From contig JAXLSW010000008.1 in the NCBI GenBank assembly GCA_046330415.1, positions 229,104-293,103 of the forward strand: a DNA stretch of 64,000 bases. The letters are read 5' to 3'. The position numbers and the translations under genes are program-made. Shown piece after piece: positions 44,999 to 53,069 of the stretch. The number at the start of each line of letters is the position of its first letter. The stretch's first letter is position 1. The notes under the pieces are model-generated. The model saw only the letters and a program-made list of their open reading frames with translations, searched no databases and was not told where the DNA came from. The DNA comes from RHKX01 sp046330415 (GTDB taxonomy: Bacteria; Actinomycetota; Thermoleophilia; Solirubrobacterales; 70-9).

Positions 44999-46038
44999 TG
45001 GCAACCGCGAGCAACGCAGCCACCGGCCAGCGCCCCGCGCCGGCCCTCGGGCAGCGCGTCTTCATCACCGGCGCGAACGGCTTCATCGGGCGCGCAATGG
45101 CTGAGCGCTTCGGCGAGCTCGGCGCGACGGTGAGCGGGGTGGACCTCGTCGCCGATCCCGAGCGGGGCGTGGTGGCGGGCGACGTCACCGCTCCGGAGAC
45201 GTGGGCCGAAGCCCTCGACGACGTCGACGTCGTGGTGCACACCGCCGCGCTGCTCGGTTCCGCCTACAGCCTCGAGCGCGCGTGGAGGATCAACGTCTTC
45301 GGGACGCACCAGGTGCTGCGGGCGGCCATCGCCGCCGGAGTCAAGCGCTTCGTGCACTTCTCCTCGCTCCTGGCCTACGGATTCGACTTCCCTGACGGGG
45401 TCGACGAGACCTACCCGGCCCACGTGGACTACGACCCCTACATCGACACGAAGGTGAACTCCGAGGCCGTCGTCCTGGCCGCGCACGCAGCCGGCGAGAT
45501 CGACGTCACCGCGATCCGGCCGGGGGACGTCTGGGGACCCGGTTCCGTCTGGGTCCGCGTCCCCCTCGAGGAGATGGCCAAGCCGACCGGCTTCCCGATC
45601 CCCGACGGCGGCCGCGGGATCTTCACTCCCGTCTACATCGACAACTTCGTCGACGGCATGGTCCTGGTGCTCGCCAACCCCGAGGAGACCCGCGGGCAGA
45701 TCTTCAACATCAGCGACGGAATCGGCATCCCCTGCTCCGACTACTTCGGCCGCCTGGCCGAGATCGGCGGCGGGAAGGTCGTGAAGCTGCCGATCCGGAT
45801 CGCGGCGCCCCTGGCCGGTGCGGTCGGCGGGCTCATCCGCAAGCTCGGCACCCACAGCGACCTGGCCCCCGGGACGATGCACATGCTCAATCGCCGGGGA
45901 ACGATCTCGATCGAGAAGGCCCGCGCGAGGCTCGGCTACGAGCCGCTGGTCTCGCTCGACGAGGGCTTCGCAACGGTCAAGGAATGGGCCGCGGCCGAAG
46001 GCATGGCCGCCGCCCCGAACACAAGAGAGGTGGCGTGA
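44998..46038 (+). CDS. NAD-dependent epimerase/dehydratase (extended SDR)
   Basis: A 346-aa protein. The Rossmann motif ITGANGFIG is at about 23-31, an acidic D (VSGVDLV) at the end of beta-2 suggests NAD preference, and HTAALLGS matches the SDR pattern. In place of the usual YxxxK, YIDTKVNSE follows SSLLAYGFDF, so Tyr and Lys are spaced YxxxK as expected. It could act as a 3-beta-HSD-like dehydrogenase or an epimerase. It overlaps both neighbours by TGATG, so the three genes are translationally coupled. The substrate is unknown. Confidence 0.88.
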   Translation: MATASNAATGQRPAPALGQRVFITGANGFIGRAMAERFGELGATVSGVDLVADPERGVVAGDVTAPETWAEALDDVDVVVHTAALLGSAYSLERAWRINVFGTHQVLRAAIAAGVKRFVHFSSLLAYGFDFPDGVDETYPAHVDYDPYIDTKVNSEAVVLAAHAAGEIDVTAIRPGDVWGPGSVWVRVPLEEMAKPTGFPIPDGGRGIFTPVYIDNFVDGMVLVLANPEETRGQIFNISDGIGIPCSDYFGRLAEIGGGKVVKLPIRIAAPLAGAVGGLIRKLGTHSDLAPGTMHMLNRRGTISIEKARARLGYEPLVSLDEGFATVKEWAAAEGMAAAPNTREVA

Positions 46039-47120
46039 TGCGCGCAGTGCTGATGCAGGACGGGAAGCTCACGGTCGGGGAGGTCGACGAGCCGACCCCC
46101 GGACCGGGTGAGGTGCTCGTAGACGTCCTCGCCGCGGGGATCTGCGGCTCCGACAAGAGCTGCGCCACCCACGGCGACGGCTTCAACCGAGCCTCCCGGG
46201 AGCTGATGGGCGTCGACATGCTCGACCTCGGCAACCCGATCGTCTTCGGCCACGAGTACGTCGCCCAGATCGCCTCCTACGGCCCCGACACCGAGCAGCG
46301 GCTGCCGGTCGGCACCCGGGTGGTCGCGATGCCCATGCTGCTCCGCGAGCAGCCGGTGCTGATCGGGTTCGCCGGCGCCGAGGTGCCGGGTGCCTACGCC
46401 GAGCGCATGCTCCTCAGCGAGGCACTGCTGATCCCGGTGCCCGATGATCTCCCCACCGACGTCGCCGCTCTGACGGAGCCGATGGCGGTCGCGCTGCACT
46501 CGCTGAACCGCGTGGACACCGACGCCGGCGACGTCCCGCTCGTGCTCGGCTGCGGCCCGATCGGACTCGCGGTCATCGCGATCCTCAAGGCCCGCGGCAT
46601 CGGTCCGATCGTGGCGGCTGACCTGTCCCCCGAGCGGCGCGAGTTCGCCCAGCGGATGGGCGCCGACGTCGTGGTCGATCCGGTGGCGAGCTCCCCCTAC
46701 GAGGCCTGGATGAGGGCCGCGGCGACCGACGACCCCGAGCTGATGGCGCCGCCGACCGCGGTGTTCGGGCAGCTGCCCCTGCGCCCGACCGTCGGCTTCG
46801 AGTGCACCGGGGCTCCCGGCATCCTGCAGCAGATGATCGCGGGCGCGCCCGCCGGCTCACGGATCTCCGTGGCCGGGATCAACCTCGACCCCGACACGAT
46901 CGAGCCGGGCCACGGGGTCCTCAAGGAGCTGGACATCAGGTTCTGCCTCTACTACACGCCCGAGGAGTTCGCGGAGACGCTCGGTCTGCTGGCCTCAGGC
47001 GAGCTCGACGTGTCGGCGCTGATCACCGGCAAGGTCGGGTTCGAGGGGGTCGCCGATGCCTTCGAACGGCTCGGCACCTCGCCGACGGACGCGAAGATCC
47101 TGATCGACCCCGGAGCCTGA
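46038..47120 (+). CDS. Zinc-dependent medium-chain alcohol dehydrogenase
   Basis: A 360-aa MDR-family enzyme. GICGSDKS holds the catalytic zinc Cys (about residue 36), GHEY the following His/Glu (about 74-77), and LGCGPIGLAVIA the NAD(P)-binding glycine motif (about 172-183), with VAADLSPER for the cofactor ribose. The usual four-Cys structural zinc lobe is absent: the corresponding loop (RVVAMPMLLREQPVLIGFAG) has no Cys, so only the catalytic zinc is expected. The ATG overlaps the upstream TGA. It is the last gene of the AraC-controlled operon and probably oxidises an alcohol or diol intermediate. Confidence 0.9.
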   Translation: MRAVLMQDGKLTVGEVDEPTPGPGEVLVDVLAAGICGSDKSCATHGDGFNRASRELMGVDMLDLGNPIVFGHEYVAQIASYGPDTEQRLPVGTRVVAMPMLLREQPVLIGFAGAEVPGAYAERMLLSEALLIPVPDDLPTDVAALTEPMAVALHSLNRVDTDAGDVPLVLGCGPIGLAVIAILKARGIGPIVAADLSPERREFAQRMGADVVVDPVASSPYEAWMRAAATDDPELMAPPTAVFGQLPLRPTVGFECTGAPGILQQMIAGAPAGSRISVAGINLDPDTIEPGHGVLKELDIRFCLYYTPEEFAETLGLLASGELDVSALITGKVGFEGVADAFERLGTSPTDAKILIDPGA

Positions 47121-47399
47121 CCCGCCACCGGGCAGCTACCGCTCTACTCGAGCAGTGGCTGCTCACCGGGTGCGGATCGCGGCGCCCATACCGCCGCTCA
47201 CTCTCGTGACAGGCACGGACGCACCGGCTGGGGAGCCGGCGCCGGCGCTCATTACGCACCCAACCCTGCCGACTCTCGTCGGTGCAGGTAGGCACCTAGA
47301 TCTTGTGCCGCTTGACCAGCGCCAGGCGTCTGCCGCCACGTCATAGCTCAGGCGATGAAGCCGATCGGGGCAAAGCGCGACCCGAGTCTGCACCCGCCG
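47121..47399. other. Intergenic, no gene recognised
   Basis: No Shine-Dalgarno-supported frame, RNA gene or clear repeat is seen between the alcohol dehydrogenase and the convergent RTX-like gene. Base composition begins to fall towards 47,350. Confidence 0.6.
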
Positions 47400-48107
47400 C
47401 TACTTCAGAATGACCGACTCACAGTTAACGGGACGCGGGTCGAGATGTCTATCAACGACTGCGCGATCCTCGCCGTCACCGCAATCAATCCGAGAGTCGC
47501 GCTGTCTATTGCGGGCTTTCAATAGGTCGTTCCCACTGCCGCCACTGAACTTGTCTGCGGATGCACCGCCTATAAGGAGGTCATCGCCAGGTCCACCCTT
47601 GAGGCGGTCACTGTCTGCCTGGCCTCGGAGCCGATCACTCCCGGCACCACCTGGTAGATAATCGCGGCCATCGCCGCCGTCGACATAGTCGTTGCCCGAC
47701 TGCCCGGCCAGCGTGTCCGCGCCTGTCCCGGCTCTGACCCTGTCGTTGCCGCTTCCAGCAGTGATGAATCCATCGAGGGGAGCGGTGTAGACAAGGAGGT
47801 CACTTCCGCCACCCAACATCGACAAGAACCTCTTACCAAGTGTGGGGCACTTGGCCTCTTCTTCCGTCTTCAGTACACAGAATCCCGATGCCTCGAGATC
47901 GGTGGGCGACACGATCGAGAAGCCACTCGCAACGCGCGAAATGCTCATGACGTCGCGGCCAGCATCGCCATGCTCGATCAACGCATACGGCTGCCGGGGA
48001 CCAGGCGGGTCGGCGCGAATCGTGACAGCTGCAGCGCTCGACGCGGTAACAAGGGTAAGCACAAAGGCTGCAACTGCGCCATAACTCAATGACTGAGAGT
48101 GGAGCAT
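47400..48107 (-). CDS. Secreted calcium-repeat (RTX-like) protein in a less GC-rich patch
   Basis: A 235-aa protein. Signal peptide about 1-27 (LSYGAVAAFVLTLVTASSAA). About 28-95 is a short domain with one Cys pair; about 108-200 carries nonapeptide repeats (GSGNDRVRAGTGADTLAGQS, GGDGRDYLPGG, GGPGDDLLIGGASAD). It ends with paired Cys (RIDCGDGEDRAV, NCESVILK) as in the other RTX-like proteins here. Codon use is less GC3-biased than its neighbours (many A/T third positions), so it may be recently acquired. The function is unknown; a Ca2+-stabilised surface or secreted role is inferred. Confidence 0.85.
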   Translation of the reverse strand: MLHSQSLSYGAVAAFVLTLVTASSAAAVTIRADPPGPRQPYALIEHGDAGRDVMSISRVASGFSIVSPTDLEASGFCVLKTEEEAKCPTLGKRFLSMLGGGSDLLVYTAPLDGFITAGSGNDRVRAGTGADTLAGQSGNDYVDGGDGRDYLPGGAGSDRLRGQADSDRLKGGPGDDLLIGGASADKFSGGSGNDLLKARNRQRDSRIDCGDGEDRAVVDRHLDPRPVNCESVILK

Positions 48108-48416
48108 GGGTCTGGTGGTGGCCCAACGGGAATTTGAGCCAAGAGGCTAGTGCCATCCTCCAAGGCTGGCTTCACGAGTATGGGGCGAGAGCCGACGTGA
48201 GTCAACCCTGGCTCGGCGCACCCGCTGACGAGCTGGACACGGCTTGACGCGGATCTCGAGGATCTAGTGAGCCAGCCCTAAGCCACGGCACTTGCCGTGA
48301 TCTAGGTGGGAGCATGAACTGGAAATAGGACCGGTGACACCACGACATTGTCAGTCGTGGCTCCCCAGAGCGAGGTACCTCGCCGCGGCACATGAGACTG
48401 GAGGCCGTCGCGGCGC
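48108..48416. other. Intergenic, lower GC, one hairpin
   Basis: No gene is recognised. CCACGAC (48340-48346) and GTCGTGG (48354-48360) form a 7-bp hairpin just before the convergent end of the helicase gene. The composition resembles the 47400-48107 gene, so both may have arrived together. Confidence 0.5.
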
Positions 48417-50762
48417 TCAGCGCCGCTTCAGCATCTGCGTCATCAGCTCGATCGCCCCGCCCTTGTGGAGGTGGTCGTTGAGGTTGCCGCACTTCGGGCT
48501 CTGCACGCAGGAGGGGCAGCCGTCCTCGCACGGGCACTCGCCGACGAGGCGAAGGGCGTCGCCGACGAGGCGCTCGAACTCGTCGAAGCCGCGGCGGGAG
48601 ATCCCGACGCCTCCCGGGTGGCCGTCGTAGATGAAGATCGTCGGCGTGCCGGTCTGCGGGTGGACGTTGGTGGAGAGGCCGCCGATGTCCCAGCGGTCGC
48701 ACATCGCCAGCAGCGGCAGCACGGCGATCTGCGTGTGCTCGGAGGCGTGCAGAGCACCGAGCTGCACCTCCCCCGGGAGCGCCTGCTGGCCGGCGAGCTC
48801 CTCGGGCAGCAGGTACCAGAGGGCCTTCGTCGGGAAGCTCTGCTCGGGGAGGTCGAGCGCGACGAAGTCGATCGCGGCGTCGCGGCCCCCTCCGCCCTCG
48901 TCCGATCCCCCGATCAGCTTGCGCTCGAAGGCGATCACCTGCTTGGAGACGGAGACCGAGCCGAAGTGGAGGTCGACGCCGAGCACGCCCTCGCGGCGGT
49001 CCTCGATCCGCTCGATGTAGATCTCCGTCTCCTCGCGCGGCTGCGTGTACCAATCGCCGTTGAAGGGCCTGACGATGGCGCGGCGCTGCTCGACGTCGAG
49101 CTCGGCGACCTCGAAGGAGCGGCCCATGTGCAGGTAGACGGCGCCGGGGTGGACCGTGGAGAAGGCGCGCTCGGCCTCGACGGTCCCGAGCAGCTCACCG
49201 GAGGTGGAATCGACGACCGTGACCGAGTCGGCGGAGGCTGAGCGGAGGCTGATGCCGCCGGCGTGGAGGCCCTTGTTGCGCAACGCGTAGCCGGAGGGGC
49301 CGGGCCGGAGATAACCGGCGCCGACGAGCGCGTCGGCGCGCTCCCGCCAGCCGTCGCCGAGGATCTCGTCGTCGCCGTCGGCGCCGAGCGGTCGCTCGAA
49401 GGAGGCGGCGACGAGGTGGGCGGACTGGATGCGCTCGTTGCGGTGGTCGAGGATCGCCGCCTCGACTGGGCGGTCGAGGAACTCCTCGGGATGGCGGCAG
49501 AAGAACTGGTCGAGGCCGTCGATCCCGGCCATGTAGACGGCGAGGCCGTCGCGGCGGCGGCCCGCCCTCCCCCACATCTGCCGCAGGCTCGCCACCGTCC
49601 CCGGGAAGCCGGCGCAGATCGCGGCGTCGAGCTCGCCGATGTCGATGCCGAGCTCGAGCGCGTTGGTCGCGACGACGGCGAGCAGGTCGCCGCGGGCCAG
49701 CCGCGCCTCGATCTCACGGCGCTGCTGCGGCGTGTAGCCGGCGCGGTAGGGGGCGATGCGGTCGGCGAGATCCTGGCGGCCGCGCTTGGCGAGCTCGTCG
49801 CCGCTGAATCGCTGGATCAGCTCGACGCCGCGGCGGCTCCCGACGAAGCAGATCGTCCGCGAGCCACTGGTGACGAGGTCGGCGAGCATGTCGGCGGACT
49901 CGGCGAGCAGGGAGCGGCGGGCGCCCGTGGCGCGGTCGGTCAGCGGCGGGTTCCACATCGCGATCCGGCGGGAGGCCTTCGGGGCGCCGTCGGAGTCGAT
50001 CAGCTCGAACTCGGTGCCGACGAGCCGCTCGGCGAGCTCGAGCGGGTTGGCGATCGTCGCCGAGGTGAGGATGAATCGCGGGTCCGCGCCGTACATCCGG
50101 GCGACCCGGCGCAGCCGCCGAAGCACGTTGGCGACGTGGGAGCCGAAGACGCCGCGGTAGACGTGCGCCTCGTCGACGACCACGAACTGCAGCTTCGAGA
50201 TGAACTCCGCCCAGCGCTTGTGGTGGGGCAGCACGCTCACGTGGACCATGTCCGGGTTGGTGAGGACCAGGTTCGAGCGGCGGCGGATCGCGGGGCGCTC
50301 CTCGCGGGGCGTGTCGCCGTCGTAGATCGCGTGACGCAGGCCCTCGGGGGCGATCTCGAAGAGCTTGCGGGCCTGGTCCTGAGCGAGCGCCTTCGTCGGA
50401 TAGAGGTAGAGGGCGCGGGCGCCGACGGGGTCGCGGGCGATCGCGTCCAGCACCGGCATGTTGAAGGCGAGCGACTTGCCGGAGGCGGTGCCGCTGGTGA
50501 CGACGACGTCGCTCGTCTCGACCGCCCGCAGCGCCGCGAGCTGGTGCGCGTAGAGGGTGCGGACGCCGGCGTCCTTCAGCGCTTTGGTGAGACTCGGGTC
50601 GAGCTGCGCGGGCAGCGGCACCTCGTTGGCCGCGACCGCGGCGTCGAAGCTCTCGGCGACGAGCCGGCCGTTCTTGCGCCCGGGGTCGATCGCGCTGCGC
50701 CACGCGGTGTCGATGGCGCTCTCCCCCCAGGGGAGGTCGAGGTCGTCGGAGGCCGCTTCCAC
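48417..50762 (-). CDS. DEAD/DEAH helicase with DUF1998, MrfA/Hrq1-like
   Basis: A 781-aa superfamily 2 helicase. Motif I is TSGTASGKS (about 93-101), motif II DEAH (about 198-201), motif III TSAT, and the motif VI-like MWGRAGRRRDG is at about 420. The C-terminal DUF1998 region has the four-Cys zinc/iron cluster CPCEDGCPSCVQSPKC at about 742-757. This is the architecture of MrfA, which repairs mitomycin-type lesions in Bacillus, and of yeast Hrq1. The GTG start at 50762 is supported by TAAGTT 7 nt upstream, which lies in the family 5 repeat. Repair of cross-link-like DNA damage is the family-level inference. Confidence 0.93.
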   Translation of the reverse strand: MEAASDDLDLPWGESAIDTAWRSAIDPGRKNGRLVAESFDAAVAANEVPLPAQLDPSLTKALKDAGVRTLYAHQLAALRAVETSDVVVTSGTASGKSLAFNMPVLDAIARDPVGARALYLYPTKALAQDQARKLFEIAPEGLRHAIYDGDTPREERPAIRRRSNLVLTNPDMVHVSVLPHHKRWAEFISKLQFVVVDEAHVYRGVFGSHVANVLRRLRRVARMYGADPRFILTSATIANPLELAERLVGTEFELIDSDGAPKASRRIAMWNPPLTDRATGARRSLLAESADMLADLVTSGSRTICFVGSRRGVELIQRFSGDELAKRGRQDLADRIAPYRAGYTPQQRREIEARLARGDLLAVVATNALELGIDIGELDAAICAGFPGTVASLRQMWGRAGRRRDGLAVYMAGIDGLDQFFCRHPEEFLDRPVEAAILDHRNERIQSAHLVAASFERPLGADGDDEILGDGWRERADALVGAGYLRPGPSGYALRNKGLHAGGISLRSASADSVTVVDSTSGELLGTVEAERAFSTVHPGAVYLHMGRSFEVAELDVEQRRAIVRPFNGDWYTQPREETEIYIERIEDRREGVLGVDLHFGSVSVSKQVIAFERKLIGGSDEGGGGRDAAIDFVALDLPEQSFPTKALWYLLPEELAGQQALPGEVQLGALHASEHTQIAVLPLLAMCDRWDIGGLSTNVHPQTGTPTIFIYDGHPGGVGISRRGFDEFERLVGDALRLVGECPCEDGCPSCVQSPKCGNLNDHLHKGGAIELMTQMLKRR

Positions 50763-50769
50763 GCGACCG

Positions 50770-50789
50770 AACTTAAAGGGTCTGACCCC
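50770..50789 (-). repeat. 20-bp repeat (family 5) supplying the promoter of the helicase gene
   Basis: On the minus strand GGGGTCAGACCCTTTAAGTT ends in TAAGTT, followed by 7 nt and the GTG at 50762. It differs from 18555-18574 at one base. Confidence 0.7.
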
Positions 50790-50800
50790 CTGGGCCCGAT

Positions 50801-51187
50801 CTACTCCTCGCCCGCGGTGGGCACCACATAGGACTGCACCCGCGTGATCAGCTCGCCACTGAAGGTCAGCACCGTGACGGCATCGAACTCGAATACCGCG
50901 CCACCCACCATGCGCGCACGCCCGTGATGCGGGACCGCCACGGCATCGGGACCCGCGATCACCGACTCGACGTCGAGTTCTGGGCGACCCTCGAAGGCCT
51001 CGTTGACGATCTCGCCCGCGAACTCCTCCTTGCCGCTGAGGCGCCGGTGACCGTAGATGTCCCAGACGACGTCGTCGCTGAGCAGCGCCAGGATGGCCTC
51101 CCGGTCACCGTTGCGGAACCCGTCGAAGTAGGCGCGGGCGAGCTCCTCGCGGTCTGCCAGGGACGCCAATCTACCCCGCGTCTCCAC
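50801..51187 (-). CDS. SnoaL-like/NTF2-fold protein
   Basis: A 128-aa protein: the helical N-terminus LADREELARAYFDGFRNGDR followed by LLSDDVVWDIYGHRRLSGKE and beta strands is the SnoaL-like polyketide-cyclase/ketosteroid-isomerase fold. Without known catalytic partners it may be a small-molecule isomerase, hydratase or binding protein. GTG 51187 lies 3 bp after the stop of the folP-like gene, so it is probably co-transcribed. Confidence 0.82.
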   Translation of the reverse strand: METRGRLASLADREELARAYFDGFRNGDREAILALLSDDVVWDIYGHRRLSGKEEFAGEIVNEAFEGRPELDVESVIAGPDAVAVPHHGRARMVGGAVFEFDAVTVLTFSGELITRVQSYVVPTAGEE

Positions 51188-51190
51188 TCG

Positions 51191-52099
51191 CTAGTCCTGG
51201 ACCTCGCGCCGGATGTCCTCGCCGATTCGCAGCTCCGGGTCGACCTCGCGCCAGCCGTTCAGCGCGGCGAGCACCTCGACGTAGTCGCGCGTCTCAGCGA
51301 TGTCGTGCGCGCGGATCAGCTTCGCGCCCGCGGCGACCGCCCAGCCGACGGCGGCCAGCGTCCCGGCGAGGCGCTCGCGTGGGCGCCGTTGGGTGATCGC
51401 GCCGACGAAGTCCTTGCGGGAGGCGGCCGCGTACAGCGGGCGGCCGAGCGTCGCGAGCTCGGCGAAGCCCGCGAGCAGCTCGGTGCTCTGCGCCGGGGTC
51501 TTGCCGAAGTCGAGGCCCGGGTCGAGCATCACCGTCTCGGGGGCGACGCCCGCCGATGCCAGCTCCTCCATGCGGATCTCGAACCAGCGCCGCACCTCGG
51601 TGACGACGCCGTCCGGGTAGCCGCCCACGTCCCACCTGACCTGCTTCGGCGGCGTCGAGGTGTGCATGAGCACGACGCCGGCGCCCGTGGACGCGCAGAC
51701 CTCGGGCATCGCCGGATCGGCGAAGCCGCTGATGTCGTTGACGATCACGGCACCGGCCCCGAGCGCGGCGCGAGCGACCGCGGGCTTGTAGGTGTCGATG
51801 GAGACGATCGCCCCGGCCTCGACCGCCGCCTCGACGACTGGGAGCACGCGCTCGATCTCCTCCTCGGCGGAGACGGCCGGGCGGTTGGAGACGTTCGACT
51901 CGCCGCCGACCTCGATCAGGTCGGCCCCGGCCTCGAGCTTCTCGTGGACCCGCGCGGCGGCATCGGCGCTGCGCTCGGCTGCGGCGTCGGAGAACGAGTC
52001 GGGCGTCGCATTGACGACCGCGGCGATCAGCGGCGCACCACTGAGGTCGATCGGCCCCGCGGCGGTGCTCCAGCTCGTCTCCGCGGTCTCGGCGCCCAT
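51191..52099 (-). CDS. folP: Dihydropteroate synthase-family protein, possibly FolP2-like
   Basis: A 302-aa TIM barrel. Family motifs: NATPDSFSD at 30-38 (canonical NVTPDSFSD), DTYKP, NDISGF, DPGLDFGKT (canonical DPGIGFGK), AASRKDF and IRAHDI (canonical RVHDV). The substrate loop normally reading GGESTRPG is GGESNVSNRP at 65-74, a lengthened variant. FolP condenses pterin pyrophosphate with p-aminobenzoate, but mycobacterial FolP2, encoded beside gpgS (Rv1207-Rv1208), is reported to lack that activity. Here gpgS is the divergent neighbour, so this may be the FolP2 orthologue rather than the folate enzyme. Confidence 0.88.
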   Translation of the reverse strand: MGAETAETSWSTAAGPIDLSGAPLIAAVVNATPDSFSDAAAERSADAAARVHEKLEAGADLIEVGGESNVSNRPAVSAEEEIERVLPVVEAAVEAGAIVSIDTYKPAVARAALGAGAVIVNDISGFADPAMPEVCASTGAGVVLMHTSTPPKQVRWDVGGYPDGVVTEVRRWFEIRMEELASAGVAPETVMLDPGLDFGKTPAQSTELLAGFAELATLGRPLYAAASRKDFVGAITQRRPRERLAGTLAAVGWAVAAGAKLIRAHDIAETRDYVEVLAALNGWREVDPELRIGEDIRREVQD

Positions 52100-52142
52100 G
52101 CGCTCCCATCATTACCGACTGCCGACCGCGGACCGCACCCCT

Positions 52143-52148
52143 TACGCT
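52143..52148 (+). promoter_or_regulatory. Candidate -10 box, leaderless promoter of gpgS
   Basis: TACGCT followed by 7 nt and an in-frame CTG at 52156. No ATG, GTG or TTG lies in frame between here and 52237. Confidence 0.4.
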
Positions 52149-52155
52149 GCCTTGC

Positions 52156-53040
52156 CTGATCTCGCGATTCATCCATCGAGACTTCTCGCTGCCGGCTCTC
52201 GCGGAGACGAGAGGCTCGACGTCGGCGGCCGTCTGCGTGATGGCCGGGCGCTCGGCGCGTTCGATCGAGCGGACCCTCGCCGCCTGTGAGACGGCCCGCG
52301 ACGCTGGACTGATCGACGACGTCCTCGTCGTCGGCAAGGAGGCCTCGGCGGGTCTCGAGCTTGTCGTCAGGGAGGCGGGAGCGACCCTGCGCGACGAGAG
52401 CACGTTGCTCCCCGACGCCGGCCCGGTGCTCGGCAAGGGCGACGCGATGTGGCGCGCGCTCGCAGCGCTCGACCATGACCTGATCGCCTACTGCGACGCC
52501 GACCTCGAGGACTTCGGGGTCCACTTCCTCACCGGCCTCTTCGGACCGCTTCTCGCAGGCCCAGACACCGACTTCGTCAAGGCGACCTACCACCGTCCTC
52601 TCGCCGTCGGGACCGAGACGTTCGCCGGGGAGGGCGGTCGCGTGACCGAGCTGCTCGCCCGGCCCATGCTCGAGGCCTGGTTCCCGGAGGCCGCGACCCT
52701 GCGCCAGCCGCTCTCGGGCGAGGTTGCAGCGCGGCGCGAGCTGCTCGCGTCGCTCCCCTACGCAACCGGCTACGCGGTGGAGGCGGTGATGCTCGTGGAC
52801 GTCGTCGAGCACGTCGGCCTCGACCGGATCGCCGAGGTCGACCTCGGCTCCCGCCAGAACGACCACCAGCCGCTCGATGCGCTCGGCCTGATGGCCCGCG
52901 AGGTGCTCGCCGGGCTGTCGCTGCGGATGGAGGACGAGCCGCCCGGCATCGCTGATGTCACCGCCGAGCTCGAGGCGCTCGGGCGGATCGTTCGCGAGCG
53001 CCCGGCGTTCGCGGACGTCGCCGGCCTGCCCCGCGGCTGA
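52156..53040 (+). CDS. gpgS: Glucosyl-3-phosphoglycerate synthase
   Basis: A 294-aa GT-A glycosyltransferase of family GT81. Motifs: GPVLGKGDAMWRAL, YCDADLEDFG (metal-binding DAD), FVKATYHRP, GGRVTELLARPML, LRQPLSGEVAARRELL, YATGYAVE and LGSRQNDHQPLDAL. GpgS transfers glucose from an NDP-glucose to 3-phosphoglycerate, the first step to glucosylglycerate and methylglucose lipopolysaccharide. The usual start at 52237 would cut off FIHRDFSLPALAE and the first beta strand (TSAAVCVMAGRSARS), both conserved in the family. The only upstream start codons in frame are CTG (52156 or 52147); 52156 fits the leaderless box. The start is therefore tentative, the function secure. Confidence 0.88.
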   Translation: MISRFIHRDFSLPALAETRGSTSAAVCVMAGRSARSIERTLAACETARDAGLIDDVLVVGKEASAGLELVVREAGATLRDESTLLPDAGPVLGKGDAMWRALAALDHDLIAYCDADLEDFGVHFLTGLFGPLLAGPDTDFVKATYHRPLAVGTETFAGEGGRVTELLARPMLEAWFPEAATLRQPLSGEVAARRELLASLPYATGYAVEAVMLVDVVEHVGLDRIAEVDLGSRQNDHQPLDALGLMAREVLAGLSLRMEDEPPGIADVTAELEALGRIVRERPAFADVAGLPRG

Positions 53041-53069
53041 GCGCGCCGGGCTCACGGGGGCCGCCGCGC

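Noticed and set aside
44438..47120. Nucleotide-sugar biosynthesis operon
   Set aside because: The SDR alone could suggest this, but the cupin/zinc-dehydrogenase/AraC context fits small-molecule catabolism better, and no glycosyltransferase or nucleotidyltransferase is present.
47121..48416. Genomic island with integrase
   Set aside because: Composition differs, but there is no integrase, tRNA end or direct repeat at the borders.
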